64,000 bases of DNA from Euwallacea fornicatus (GCF_040115645.1 NW_027096039.1:124001-188000), one strand, 5' to 3'; counted from the first letter of the stretch, positions 40,101 to 53,842 are shown. The notes: generated from the letters alone by a model not told the origin. Program-made: numbers and translations.

Positions 40101-42754
40101 GAGGACCAAATTTGTTAAACAAAGTGTCAAATTAATCAGCTCGACGAGATATTCAGGATGTCACAACACACCATGATTGCATCTTGTTGAATTTCCAAGA
40201 AAATTAGTACTATATGTGTTCAAACACACAACTTTTGTGACTTTTCAAATTTTGAAGCTCGATAACTTCAGCAAATGAGGACCAAATTTGTTAAACAAAG
40301 TGTCAAATTAATCAGCTCCACGAGATTTTGAAGATATCACAACACATCATGATTGCGTCTTGTTAAATTTCCAAGAAAAATAGTACTTTATGTGCTCAAC
40401 AAACTACTTTTGTGACTTTTCAAACTTTGAAGCTCGATAACTTAGGCAAATGAGGACCAAATTTGTGAAACAAAGTGTCAAATTAATCAGCTCGACGAGA
40501 TTTTCAGGATGTCACAACACATCATGATTGCGTCTTGTTAAATTTCCAAGAAAAATAGTACTTTATGAGCTCAACACACAACTTTTGTGACTTTTCAAAT
40601 TTTGAAGCTCGATAACTTCAGCAAATGAGGACGAAATTTGTTAAACAAAGTGTCAAATTAATCAGCTCGACGAGATTTTCAGGATGTCACAACACATCAT
40701 GATTGCGTCTTGTTAAATTTCCAAGAAAAATAGTACTTTATGAGCTCAACACACAAATTTTGTGACTTTTCAAATTTTGAAGCTCGATAACTTCAGCAAA
40801 TGAGGACCAAATTTGTTAAACAAAGTGTCAAATTAATCAGCTCCACGAGATTTTGAAGATATCACAACACATCATGATTGCGTCTTGTTAAATTTCCAAG
40901 AAAAATAGTACTTTATGTGCTCAACACACTACTTTTGTGACTTTTTAAAACTTGAAGCTCGATAACTTCGGCAAATGAGGACTAAATTTGTTAAACAAGT
41001 GTCAAATTAATCAACTCGACGAGATTTTCAGGATGTCACAACACACATCATTATTGCGTCTTGTTAAATTTCCAAGAAAAATAGTACTTTATGTGCTCAA
41101 CACACTACTTTTGTGACTTTTCAAACTTTGAAGCTCGATAACTTAGGCAAATGAGGACCAAATTTGTTAAACAAGTGTCAAATTAATCAACTCGACGAGA
41201 TTTTCAGGATGTCACAACACACATCATGATTGCGTCTTGTTAAATTTCCAAGAAAAATAGTACTTTATGTGCTCAACACACTACTTTTGTGACTTTTCAA
41301 ACTTTGAAGCTCGATAACTTAGGCAAATGAGAACCAAATTTGTTAAACAAAGTGTCAAATTAATCAGCTCGACGAGATATTCAGGATGTCACAACACACC
41401 ATGATTGCATCTTGTTGAATTTCCAAGAAAATTAGTACTATATGTGTTCAAACACACAACTTTTGTGACTTTTCAAATTTTGAAGCTCGATAACTTCAGC
41501 AAATGAGGACCAAATTTGTTAAACAAAGTGTCAAATTAATCAGCTCCACGAGATTTTGAAGATATCACAACACATCATGATTGCGTCTTGTTAAATTTCC
41601 AAGAAAAATAGTACTTTATGTGCTCAACACACTACTTTTGTGACTTTTGAAAACTTGAAGCTCGATAACTTCGGCAAATGAGGACTAAATTTGTTAAACA
41701 AGTGTCAAATTAATCAACTCGACGAGATTTTCAGGATGTCACAACACACATCATTATTGCGTCTTGTTAAATTTCCAAGAAAAATAGTACTTTATGTGCT
41801 CAACACACTACTTTTGTGACTTTTCAAACTTTGAAGCTCGATAACTTAGGCAAATGAGGACCAAATTTGTTAAACAAAGTGTCAAATTAATCAGCTCGAC
41901 GAGATATTCAGGATGTCACAACACACCATGATTGCATCTTGTTGAATTTCCAAGAAAATTAGTACTATATGTGTTCAAACACACAACTTTTGTGACTTTT
42001 CAAATTTTGAAGCTCGATAACTTCAGCAAATGAGGACCAAATTTGTTAAACAAAGTGTCAAATTAATCAGCTCCACGAGATTTTGAAGATATCACAACAC
42101 ATCATGATTGCGTCTTGTTAAATTTCCAAGAAAAATAGTACTTTATGAGCTCAACACCCAACTTTTGTGGCTTTTCAAAACTTGAAGCTCGATAACTTCG
42201 GCAAGTAAGGACCAAATTTCTTAAACAAAGTGTCAAATTAATCAGCTCGACGAGATATTCAGGATATCACAACACATCATGATTGCATCTTGTTGAATTT
42301 CCAAGAAAATTAGTACTATATGTGTTCAAACACACAACTTTTGTGACTTTTCAAATTTTGAAGCTCGATAACTTCAGCAAATGAGGACCAAATTTGTTAA
42401 ACAAAGTGTCAAATTAATCAGCTCCACGAGATTTTGAAGATATCACAACACATCATGATTGCGTCTTGTTAAATTTCTAAGAAAAATAGTACTTTATGTG
42501 CTCAACACACTACTTTTGTGACTTTTTAAAACTTGAAGCTCGATAACTTCGGCAAATGAGGACTAAATTTGTTAAACAAGTGTCAAATTAATCAACTCGA
42601 CGAGATTTTCAGGATGTCACAACACACATCATTATTGCGTCTTGTTAAATTTCCAAGAAAAATAGTACTTTATGTGCTCAACACACTACTTTTGTGACTT
42701 TTCAAACTTTGAAGCTCGATAACTTAGGCAAATGAGGACCAAATTTGTTAAACA
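37066..42754 (+). repeat. 15-monomer higher-order unit (2633 bp), ~2.2 copies
   Basis: This is the cleanest higher-order repeat in the window. CATCATTATTGCG recurs in a fixed pattern at 37361, 38413, 39116 and 39994, and again at 41046, 41750 and 42627, each 2633-2634 bp on. Shared private markers include CTCAACAAACTAC (about 37764/40397), CACAAATTTTGTG (about 38119/40752), AATGAGAACC, TTTTGAAAACTTG and GGATATCACAAC (about 39630/42263). Differences are single bases, such as GATATCAATACAC (about 38930) and GTCTTATTAAAT (about 40005). AATTTCTAAG first appears here, at about 39841. Confidence 0.88.
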
Positions 42755-43582
42755 AGTGTCAAATTAATCAACTCGACGAGATTTTCAGGATGTCACAACA
42801 CACATCATGATTGCGTCTTGTTAAATTTCCAAGAAAAATAGTACTTTATGTGCTCAACACACTACTTTTGTGACTTTTCAAACTTTGAAGCTCGATAACT
42901 TAGGCAAATGAGGACCAAATTTGTTAAACAAAGTGTCAAATTAATCAGCTCGACGAGATATTCAGGATGTCACAACACACCATGATTGCATCTTGTTGAA
43001 TTTCCAAGAAAATTAGTACTATATGTGTTCAAACACACAACTTTTGTGACTTTTCAAATTTTGAAGCTCGATAACTTCAGCAAATGAGGACCAAATTTGT
43101 TAAACAAAGTGTCAAATTAATCAGCTCCACGAGATTTTGAAGATATCACAACACATCATGATTGCGTCTTGTTAAATTTCCAAGAAAAATAGTACTTTAT
43201 GTGCTCAACACACTACTTTTGTGACTTTTCAAACTTTGAAGCTCGATAACTTAGGCAAATGAGGACCAAATTTGTGAAACAAAGTGTCAAATTAATCAGC
43301 TCGACGAGATTTTCAGGATGTCACAACACATCATGATTGCGTCTTGTTAAATTTCCAAGAAAAATAGTACTTTATGAGCTCAACACACAACTTTTGTGAC
43401 TTTTCAAATTTTGAAGCTCGATAACTTCAGCAAATGAGGACGAAATTTGTTAAACAAAGTGTCAAATTAATCAGCTCGACGAGATTTTCAGGATGTCACA
43501 ACACATCATGATTGCGTCTTGTTAAATTTCCAAGAAAAATAGTACTTTATGTGCTCAACACACTACTTTTGTGACTTTTCAA
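42186..43582 (+). repeat. Eight-monomer block, left copy (offset 2979 bp)
   Basis: This matches 45165-46561 at 2979 bp (17 monomers): AAGTAAGGACC, GGATATCACAAC (42262/45241), CATCATTATTGCG (42627/45606), a C monomer, an alpha monomer, a B monomer, the D pair, and GAGGACGAAAT (43441/46420). Its left part overlaps the third, partial copy of the 15-monomer unit, so it records a switch from that unit into the order used by the 14/15-monomer units to the right. Confidence 0.83.
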
Positions 43583-44876
43583 ATTTTGAAGCTCGATAAC
43601 TTAGGCAAATGAGAACCAAATTTGTTAAACAAAGTGTCAAATTAATCAGCTCCACGAGATTTTGAAGATACCACAACACATCATGATTGCGTCTTGTTAA
43701 ATTTCCAAGAAAAATAGTACTTTATGTGCTCAACACACTACGTTTGTGACTTTTCAAACTTTGAAGCTCGATAACTTAGGCAAATGAGGACCAAATTTGT
43801 TAAACAAAGTGTCAAATTAATCAGCTCGACGAGATTTTCAGGATGTCACAACACATCATGATTGCGTCTTGTTAAATTTCTAAGAAAAATAGTACTTTAT
43901 GTGCTCAACACACTACTTTTGTGACTTTTCAAACTTTGAAGCTCGATAACTTAGGCAAATGAGGACCAAATTTGTTAAACAAAGTGTCAAATTAATCAGC
44001 TCGACGAGATTTTCAGGATGTCACAACACATCATGATTGCGTCTTGTTAAATTTCCAAGAAAAATAGTACTTTATGAGCTCAGAACACTACTTTTGTGAC
44101 TTTTCAAAATTTGAAGCTCGCTAACTTAGGCAAATGAGGATCAAATTTGTTAAACAAAGTGTCAAATTAATCAGCTCGACGAGATTTTCAGGATGTCACA
44201 ACACATCATGATTGCGTCTTGTTAAATTTCTAAGAAAAATAGTACTTTATGTGCTCAACACACTACTTTTGTGACTTTTCAAACTTTGAAGCTCGATAAC
44301 TTAGGCAAATGAGGACCAAATTTGTTAAACAAAGTGTCAAATTAATCAGCTCCACGAGATTTTGAAGATATCACAACACATCATGATTGCGTCTTGTTAA
44401 ATTTCCAAGAAAAATAGTACTTTATGTGCTCAACACACTACTTTTGTGACTTTTCAAACTTTGAAGCTCGATAACTTAGGCAAATGAGGACCAAATTTGT
44501 TAAACAAAGTGTCAAATTAATCAGCTCGACGAGATTTTCAGGATGTCACAACACATCATGATTGCGTCTTGTTAAATTTCTAAGAAAAATAGTACTTTAT
44601 GTGCTCAACACACTACTTTTGTGACTTTTCAAACTTTGAAGCTCGATAACTTAGGCAAATGAGGACCAAATTTGTTAAACAAAGTGTCAAATTAATCAGC
44701 TCGACGAGATTTTCAGGATGTCACAACACATCATGATTGCGTCTTGTTAAATTTCCAAGAAAAATAGTACTTTATGTGCTCAACACACTACTTTTGTGAC
44801 TTTTCAAACTTTGAAGCTCGATAACTTAGGCAAATGAGGACCAAATTTGTTAAACAAAGTGTCAAATTAATCAGCT
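43442..44876 (+). repeat. Block M, copy 1 (eight monomers)
   Basis: This block matches 52555-53989 at 9113 bp (52 monomers), and through it about 61373-62744. Markers, in order: AATGAGAACC, GATACCACAAC, CTACGTTTGTG (43741), AATTTCTAAG, GAGCTCAGAACACTAC (44081), GCTCGCTAACTTAGG with GAGGATCAAAT, then further TTCTAAG monomers. Parts of it recur at 47.5-47.8, 50.0-50.6, 54.3-54.9 and 63.1-63.6 kb. In this copy one base differs early, TTCAAATTTTG at 43583 where others have TTCAAACTTTG. Confidence 0.83.
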
Positions 44877-45576
44877 CCACGAGATTTTGAAGATATCACA
44901 ACACATCATGATTGCGTCTTGTTAAATTTCCAAGAAAAATAGTACTTTATGTGCTCAACACACTACGTTTGTGACTTTTCAAACTTTGAAGCTCGATAAC
45001 TTAGGCAAATGAGGACCAAATTTCTTAAACAAAGTGTCAAATTAATCAGCTCGACGAGATTTTCAGGATGTCACAACACATCATGATTGCGTCTTGTTAA
45101 ATTTCTAAGAAAAATAGTACTTTATGTGCTCAACACACTACTTTTGTGACTTTTCAAACTTTGAAGCTCGATAACTTCGGCAAGTAAGGACCAAATTTCT
45201 TAAACAAAGTGTCAAATTAATCAGCTCGACGAGATATTCAGGATATCACAACACATCATGATTGCATCTTGTTGAATTTCCAAGAAAATTAGTACTATAT
45301 GTGTTCAAACACACAACTTTTGTGACTTTTCAAATTTTGAAGCTCGATAACTTCAGCAAATGAGGACCAAATTTGTTAAACAAAGTGTCAAATTAATCAG
45401 CTCCACGAGATTTTGAAGATATCACAACACATCATGATTGCGTCTTGTTAAATTTCCAAGAAAAATAGTACTTTATGTGCTCAACACACTACTTTTGTGA
45501 CTTTTTAAAACTTGAAGCTCGATAACTTCGGCAAATGAGGACTAAATTTGTTAAACAAGTGTCAAATTAATCAACT
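44877..45576 (+). repeat. Mixed satellite between block M and unit II
   Basis: This holds four monomers: a B monomer with CTACGTTTGTG (44966), a TTCTAAG monomer, then AAGTAAGGACC with GGATATCACAAC and an alpha tail, and a B monomer ending TTTTTAAAACTT. The AAGTAAGGACC follows TTCAAACTTTG rather than the usual E tail AAAACTTG, so this monomer is a chimera whose breakpoint lies just left of about 45165. Confidence 0.76.
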
Positions 45577-48031
45577 CGACGAGATTTTCAGGATGTCACA
45601 ACACACATCATTATTGCGTCTTGTTAAATTTCCAAGAAAAATAGTACTTTATGTGCTCAACACACTACTTTTGTGACTTTTCAAACTTTGAAGCTCGATA
45701 ACTTAGGCAAATGAGGACCAAATTTGTTAAACAAGTGTCAAATTAATCAACTCGACGAGATTTTCAGGATGTCACAACACACATCATGATTGCGTCTTGT
45801 TAAATTTCCAAGAAAAATAGTACTTTATGTGCTCAACACACTACTTTTGTGACTTTTCAAACTTTGAAGCTCGATAACTTAGGCAAATGAGGACCAAATT
45901 TGTTAAACAAAGTGTCAAATTAATCAGCTCGACGAGATATTCAGGATGTCACAACACACCATGATTGCATCTTGTTGAATTTCCAAGAAAATTAGTACTA
46001 TATGTGTTCAAACACACAACTTTTGTGACTTTTCAAATTTTGAAGCTCGATAACTTCAGCAAATGAGGACCAAATTTGTTAAACAAAGTGTCAAATTAAT
46101 CAGCTCCACGAGATTTTGAAGATATCACAACACATCATGATTGCGTCTTGTTAAATTTCCAAGAAAAATAGTACTTTATGTGCTCAACACACTACTTTTG
46201 TGACTTTTCAAACTTTGAAGCTCGATAACTTAGGCAAATGAGGACCAAATTTGTGAAACAAAGTGTCAAATTAATCAGCTCGACGAGATTTTCAGGATGT
46301 CACAACACATCATGATTGCGTCTTGTTAAATTTCCAAGAAAAATAGTACTTTATGAGCTCAACACACAACTTTTGTGACTTTTCAAATTTTGAAGCTCGA
46401 TAACTTCAGCAAATGAGGACGAAATTTGTTAAACAAAGTGTCAAATTAATCAGCTCGACGAGATTTTCAGGATGTCACAACACATCATGATTGCGTCTTG
46501 TTAAATTTCCAAGAAAAATAGTACTTTATGTGCTCAACACACTACTTTTGTGACTTTTCAAACTTTGAAGCTCGATAACTTAGGCAAATGAGGACCAAAT
46601 TTGTTAAACAAAATGTCAAATTAATCAGCTCGACGAGATTTTCAGGATGTCACAACACTTCATGATTGCGTCTTGTTAAATTTCCAAGAAAAATAGTACT
46701 TTATGTGCTCAACACACTACTTTTGTGACTTTTTAAAACTTGAAGCTCGATAACTTCGGCAAATGAGGACCAAATTTGTTAAACAAAGTGCCAAATTAAT
46801 CAGCTCCACGAGATTTTCAGGATGTCACAACACATCATTATTGCGTCTTGTTAAATTTCCAAGAAAAATAGTACTTTATGTGCTCAACACACTACTTTTG
46901 TGACTTTTTAAAACTTGAAGCTCGATAACTTCGGCAAATGAGGACCAAATTTGTTAAACAAAGTGCCAAATTAATCAGCTCCACGAGATTTTGAAGATAT
47001 CACAACACATCATGATTGCGTCTTGTTAAATTTCCAAGAAAAATAGTACTTTATGTGCTCAACACACTACTTTTGTGACTTTTCAATATTTGAAGCTCGA
47101 TAACTTCAGCAAATGAGGACCAAATTTGTTAAACAAAGTGTCAAAGTAATCAGCTCCACGAGATTTTGAAGATATCACAACACATCATGATTGCGTCTTG
47201 TTAAATTTCCAAGAAAAATAGTACTTTATGTGCTCAACACACTACTTTTGTGACTTTTCAAAATTTGAAGCTCGCTAACTTAGGCAAATGAGTACCAAAT
47301 TTCTTAAACAAAGTGTCAAATTAATCAGCTCGACGAGATTTTGAAGATGTCACAACTCATCATGATTGCATCTTGTTGAATTTCCAAGAAAAATAGTACT
47401 TTATGTGCTCAAACACACATATTTTGTGACTTTTCAATCTTTGAAACTCGATAACTTCGGCAAATGAGTACCAAATTTGTTAAACAAAGTGTCAAATTAA
47501 TCAGCTCGACGAGATTTTCAGGATGTCACAACACATCATGATTGCGTCTTGTTAAATTTCCAAGAAAAATAGTACTTTATGTGCTCAACACACTACTTTT
47601 GTGACTTTTCAAACTTTGAAGCTCGATAACTTAGGCAAATGAGAACCAAATTTGTTAAACAAAGTGTCAAATTAATCAGCTCCACGAGATTTTGAAGATA
47701 CCACAACACATCATGATTGCGTCTTGTTAAATTTCCAAGAAAAATAGTACTTTATGTGCTCAACACACTACGTTTGTGACTTTTCAAACTTTGAAGCTCG
47801 ATAACTTAGGCAAATGAGGACCAAATTTGTTAAACAAAGTGTCAAATTAATCAGCTCCACGAGATTTTGAAGATATCACAACACATCATGATTGCGTCTT
47901 GTTAAGTTTCCAAGAAAAATAGTACTTTATGTGCTCAACACACTACTTTTGTGACTTTTCAAACTTTGAAGCTCGATAACTTAGGCAAATGAGGACCAAA
48001 TTTGTTAAACAAAGTGTCAAATTAATCAGCT
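45577..48031 (+). repeat. Higher-order unit II, copy A (14 monomers)
   Basis: Copy A and copy B are 2455 bp apart (14 monomers). Shared markers: CATCATTATTGCG (45606/48061), GAGGACGAAAT, AACAAAATGTC with CACTTCATG, two successive AAAGTGCCAAATT (46790, 46965/49245 and the next), TTCAATATTTG, GTGTCAAAGTAATC, the F monomer, AATGAGAACC, GATACCACAAC and CTACGTTTGTG (47771/50226). The match ends at about 47860. Copy A then has a B monomer with GTTAAGTTTCC (about 47903), a change also found at about 53510 and 62270. Confidence 0.86.
47267..47442 (+). repeat. Representative F monomer (ACTCATCATG type, 176 bp)
   Basis: This rare variant is found only in the right third of the window. It begins GAAGCTCGCTAACTTAGG and GAGTACCAAATTTC. 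It then has GATGTCACAACTCATC, GCATCTTGTTGAA, the beta tract AATAGTACTTTATGTGC, and CACACATATTTTGTGAC ending TTCAATCTTTG. The following monomer starts with GAAACTCGATAAC, breaking the GAAGCTCG anchor. Copies containing these changes occur near 47.35, 49.8, 52.4, 54.2, 57.0 and 62.9 kb. It combines alpha-like bases (GCATC, TTGAA, CAAACACAC) with beta bases, so it looks like an old recombinant or an intermediate. Confidence 0.88.
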
Positions 48032-50790
48032 CGACGAGATTTTCAGGATGTCACAACACACATCATTATTGCGTCTTGTTAAATTTCCAAGAAAAATAGT
48101 ACTTTATGTGCTCAACACACTACTTTTGTGACTTTTCAAACTTTGAAGCTCGATAACTTAGGCAAATGAGGACCAAATTTGTTAAACAAGTGTCAAATTA
48201 ATCAACTCGACGAGATTTTCAGGATGTCACAACACACATCATGATTGCGTCTTGTTAAATTTCCAAGAAAAATAGTACTTTATGTGCTCAACACACTACT
48301 TTTGTGACTTTTCAAACTTTGAAGCTCGATAACTTAGGCAAATGAGGACCAAATTTGTTAAACAAAGTGTCAAATTAATCAGCTCGACGAGATATTCAGG
48401 ATGTCACAACACACCATGATTGCATCTTGTTGAATTTCCAAGAAAATTAGTACTATATGTGTTCAAACACACAACTTTTGTGACTTTTCAAATTTTGAAG
48501 CTCGATAACTTCAGCAAATGAGGACCAAATTTGTTAAACAAAGTGTCAAATTAATCAGCTCCACGAGATTTTGAAGATATCACAACACATCATGATTGCG
48601 TCTTGTTAAATTTCCAAGAAAAATAGTACTTTATGTGCTCAACACACTACTTTTGTGACTTTTCAAACTTTGAAGCTCGATAACTTAGGCAAATGAGGAC
48701 CAAATTTGTGAAACAAAGTGTCAAATTAATCAGCTCGACGAGATTTTCAGGATGTCACAACACATCATGATTGCGTCTTGTTAAATTTCCAAGAAAAATA
48801 GTACTTTATGAGCTCAACACACAACTTTTGTGACTTTTCAAATTTTGAAGCTCGATAACTTCAGCAAATGAGGACGAAATTTGTTAAACAAAGTGTCAAA
48901 TTAATCAGCTCGACGAGATTTTCAGGATGTCACAACACATCATGATTGCGTCTTGTTAAATTTCCAAGAAAAATAGTACTTTATGTGCTCAACACACTAC
49001 TTTTGTGACTTTTCAAACTTTGAAGCTCGATAACTTAGGCAAATGAGGACCAAATTTGTTAAACAAAATGTCAAATTAATCAGCTCGACGAGATTTTCAG
49101 GATGTCACAACACTTCATGATTGCGTCTTGTTAAATTTCCAAGAAAAATAGTACTTTATGTGCTCAACACACTACTTTTGTGACTTTTTAAAACTTGAAG
49201 CTCGATAACTTCGGCAAATGAGGACCAAATTTGTTAAACAAAGTGCCAAATTAATCAGCTCCACGAGATTTTCAGGATGTCACAACACATCATTATTGCG
49301 TCTTGTTAAATTTCCAAGAAAAATAGTACTTTATGTGCTCAACACACTACTTTTGTGACTTTTTAAAACTTGAAGCTCGATAACTTCGGCAAATGAGGAC
49401 CAAATTTGTTAAACAAAGTGCCAAATTAATCAGCTCCACGAGATTTTGAAGATATCACAACACATCATGATTGCGTCTTGTTAAATTTCCAAGAAAAATA
49501 GTACTTTATGTGCTCAACACACTACTTTTGTGACTTTTCAATATTTGAAGCTCGATAACTTCAGCAAATGAGGACCAAATTTGTTAAACAAAGTGTCAAA
49601 GTAATCAGCTCCACGAGATTTTGAAGATATCACAACACATCATGATTGCGTCTTGTTAAATTTCCAAGAAAAATAGTACTTTATGTGCTCAACACACTAC
49701 TTTTGTGACTTTTCAAAATTTGAAGCTCGCTAACTTAGGCAAATGAGTACCAAATTTCTTAAACAAAGTGTCAAATTAATCAGCTCGACGAGATTTTGAA
49801 GATGTCACAACTCATCATGATTGCATCTTGTTGAATTTCCAAGAAAAATAGTACTTTATGTGCTCAAACACACATATTTTGTGACTTTTCAATCTTTGAA
49901 ACTCGATAACTTCGGCAAATGAGTACCAAATTTGTTAAACAAAGTGTCAAATTAATCAGCTCGACGAGATTTTCAGGATGTCACAACACATCATGATTGC
50001 GTCTTGTTAAATTTCCAAGAAAAATAGTACTTTATGTGCTCAACACACTACTTTTGTGACTTTTCAAACTTTGAAGCTCGATAACTTAGGCAAATGAGAA
50101 CCAAATTTGTTAAACAAAGTGTCAAATTAATCAGCTCCACGAGATTTTGAAGATACCACAACACATCATGATTGCGTCTTGTTAAATTTCCAAGAAAAAT
50201 AGTACTTTATGTGCTCAACACACTACGTTTGTGACTTTTCAAACTTTGAAGCTCGATAACTTAGGCAAATGAGGACCAAATTTGTTAAACAAAGTGTCAA
50301 ATTAATCAGCTCGACGAGATTTTCAGGATGTCACAACACATCATGATTGCGTCTTGTTAAATTTCTAAGAAAAATAGTACTTTATGTGCTCAACACACTA
50401 CTTTTGTGACTTTTCAAACTTTGAAGCTCGATAACTTAGGCAAATGAGGACCAAATTTGTTAAACAAAGTGTCAAATTAATCAGCTCGACGAGATTTTCA
50501 GGATGTCACAACACATCATGATTGCGTCTTGTTAAATTTCCAAGAAAAATAGTACTTTATGAGCTCAGAACACTACTTTTGTGACTTTTCAAAATTTGAA
50601 GCTCGCTAACTTAGGCAAATGAGGATCAAATTTGTTAAACAAAGTGTCAAATTAATCAGCTCGACGAGATTTTCAGGATGTCACAACACATCATGATTGC
50701 GTCTTGTTAAATTTCCAAGAAAAATAGTACTTTATGAGCTCAACACACAACTTTTGTGACTTTTCAAATTTTGAAGCTCGATAACTTCAG
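48032..50790 (+). repeat. Higher-order unit II, copy B
   Basis: This repeats copy A from its start to about 50315 and copy C (2628 bp, 15 monomers, further right) from 48163 to 50715. After CTACGTTTGTG it continues into a TTCTAAG monomer and GAGCTCAGAACACTAC (50566), which copy C also has (53194) but copy A lacks. It ends with a D monomer whose tail CAGCAAATGAGGACC leads into the C monomer that starts copy C. Confidence 0.86.
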
Positions 50791-53343
50791 CAAATGAGGA
50801 CCAAATTTGTTAAACAAGTGTCAAATTAATCAACTCGACGAGATTTTCAGGATGTCACAACACACATCATGATTGCGTCTTGTTAAATTTCCAAGAAAAA
50901 TAGTACTTTATGTGCTCAACACACTACTTTTGTGACTTTTCAAACTTTGAAGCTCGATAACTTAGGCAAATGAGGACCAAATTTGTTAAACAAAGTGTCA
51001 AATTAATCAGCTCGACGAGATATTCAGGATGTCACAACACACCATGATTGCATCTTGTTGAATTTCCAAGAAAATTAGTACTATATGTGTTCAAACACAC
51101 AACTTTTGTGACTTTTCAAATTTTGAAGCTCGATAACTTCAGCAAATGAGGACCAAATTTGTTAAACAAAGTGTCAAATTAATCAGCTCCACGAGATTTT
51201 GAAGATATCACAACACATCATGATTGCGTCTTGTTAAATTTCCAAGAAAAATAGTACTTTATGTGCTCAACACACTACTTTTGTGACTTTTCAAACTTTG
51301 AAGCTCGATAACTTAGGCAAATGAGGACCAAATTTGTGAAACAAAGTGTCAAATTAATCAGCTCGACGAGATTTTCAGGATGTCACAACACATCATGATT
51401 GCGTCTTGTTAAATTTCCAAGAAAAATAGTACTTTATGAGCTCAACACACAACTTTTGTGACTTTTCAAATTTTGAAGCTCGATAACTTCAGCAAATGAG
51501 GACGAAATTTGTTAAACAAAGTGTCAAATTAATCAGCTCGACGAGATTTTCAGGATGTCACAACACATCATGATTGCGTCTTGTTAAATTTCCAAGAAAA
51601 ATAGTACTTTATGTGCTCAACACACTACTTTTGTGACTTTTCAAACTTTGAAGCTCGATAACTTAGGCAAATGAGGACCAAATTTGTTAAACAAAATGTC
51701 AAATTAATCAGCTCGACGAGATTTTCAGGATGTCACAACACTTCATGATTGCGTCTTGTTAAATTTCCAAGAAAAATAGTACTTTATGTGCTCAACACAC
51801 TACTTTTGTGACTTTTTAAAACTTGAAGCTCGATAACTTCGGCAAATGAGGACCAAATTTGTTAAACAAAGTGCCAAATTAATCAGCTCCACGAGATTTT
51901 CAGGATGTCACAACACATCATTATTGCGTCTTGTTAAATTTCCAAGAAAAATAGTACTTTATGTGCTCAACACACTACTTTTGTGACTTTTTAAAACTTG
52001 AAGCTCGATAACTTCGGCAAATGAGGACCAAATTTGTTAAACAAAGTGCCAAATTAATCAGCTCCACGAGATTTTGAAGATATCACAACACATCATGATT
52101 GCGTCTTGTTAAATTTCCAAGAAAAATAGTACTTTATGTGCTCAACACACTACTTTTGTGACTTTTCAATATTTGAAGCTCGATAACTTCAGCAAATGAG
52201 GACCAAATTTGTTAAACAAAGTGTCAAAGTAATCAGCTCCACGAGATTTTGAAGATATCACAACACATCATGATTGCGTCTTGTTAAATTTCCAAGAAAA
52301 ATAGTACTTTATGTGCTCAACACACTACTTTTGTGACTTTTCAAAATTTGAAGCTCGCTAACTTAGGCAAATGAGTACCAAATTTCTTAAACAAAGTGTC
52401 AAATTAATCAGCTCGACGAGATTTTGAAGATGTCACAACTCATCATGATTGCATCTTGTTGAATTTCCAAGAAAAATAGTACTTTATGTGCTCAAACACA
52501 CATATTTTGTGACTTTTCAATCTTTGAAACTCGATAACTTCGGCAAATGAGTACCAAATTTGTTAAACAAAGTGTCAAATTAATCAGCTCGACGAGATTT
52601 TCAGGATGTCACAACACATCATGATTGCGTCTTGTTAAATTTCCAAGAAAAATAGTACTTTATGTGCTCAACACACTACTTTTGTGACTTTTCAAACTTT
52701 GAAGCTCGATAACTTAGGCAAATGAGAACCAAATTTGTTAAACAAAGTGTCAAATTAATCAGCTCCACGAGATTTTGAAGATACCACAACACATCATGAT
52801 TGCGTCTTGTTAAATTTCCAAGAAAAATAGTACTTTATGTGCTCAACACACTACGTTTGTGACTTTTCAAACTTTGAAGCTCGATAACTTAGGCAAATGA
52901 GGACCAAATTTGTTAAACAAAGTGTCAAATTAATCAGCTCGACGAGATTTTCAGGATGTCACAACACATCATGATTGCGTCTTGTTAAATTTCTAAGAAA
53001 AATAGTACTTTATGTGCTCAACACACTACTTTTGTGACTTTTCAAACTTTGAAGCTCGATAACTTAGGCAAATGAGGACCAAATTTGTTAAACAAAGTGT
53101 CAAATTAATCAGCTCGACGAGATTTTCAGGATGTCACAACACATCATGATTGCGTCTTGTTAAATTTCCAAGAAAAATAGTACTTTATGAGCTCAGAACA
53201 CTACTTTTGTGACTTTTCAAAATTTGAAGCTCGCTAACTTAGGCAAATGAGGATCAAATTTGTTAAACAAAGTGTCAAATTAATCAGCTCGACGAGATTT
53301 TCAGGATGTCACAACACATCATGATTGCGTCTTGTTAAATTTC
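50791..53343 (+). repeat. Higher-order unit II, copy C (15 monomers)
   Basis: This matches 48163-50715 at 2628 bp. All unit II markers are present in order: the last C monomer (about 50864), the last alpha monomer of the main series (about 51071), GAGGACGAAAT, CACTTCATG, two AAAGTGCCAAATT (51873 and 52048), TTCAATATTTG, the F monomer, CTACGTTTGTG (52854) and GAGCTCAGAACAC (53194). It lacks the CATCATTATT C monomer that begins copies A and B, although the later non-C CATTATTGCG copy (about 51917) is kept. Its right part, from about 52025, recurs at 60.96-64 kb. Confidence 0.86.
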
Positions 53344-53783
53344 TAAGAAAAATAGTACTTTATGTGCTCAACACACTACTTTTGTGACTTTTCAAACTTT
53401 GAAGCTCGATAACTTAGGCAAATGAGGACCAAATTTGTTAAACAAAGTGTCAAATTAATCAGCTCCACGAGATTTTGAAGATATCACAACACATCATGAT
53501 TGCGTCTTGTTAAGTTTCCAAGAAAAATAGTACTTTATGTGCTCAACACACTACTTTTGTGACTTTTCAAACTTTGAAGCTCGATAACTTAGGCAAATGA
53601 GGACCAAATTTGTTAAACAAAGTGTCAAATTAATCAGCTCGACGAGATTTTCAGGATGTCACAACACATCATGATTGCGTCTTGTTAAATTTCTAAGAAA
53701 AATAGTACTTTATGTGCTCAACACACTACTTTTGTGACTTTTCAAACTTTGAAGCTCGATAACTTAGGCAAATGAGGACCAAA

Positions 53784-53796
53784 TTTGTTAAACAAA
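53784..53796. other. Short dyad TTTGT-TAA-ACAAA, repeated in most monomers
   Basis: Five-base arms around a three-base centre, at monomer positions 34-46. It is present in most monomers. In D-type heads TTTGTGAAACAAA loses one arm base pair; C monomers keep AAACAA but lose one A. Dyads of this kind can form small cruciform or hairpin structures, but at this length the effect of a single copy would be weak. Listed here as the example in the representative monomer. Confidence 0.6.
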
Positions 53797-53842
53797 GTGT
53801 CAAATTAATCAGCTCGACGAGATTTTCAGGATGTCACAACAC

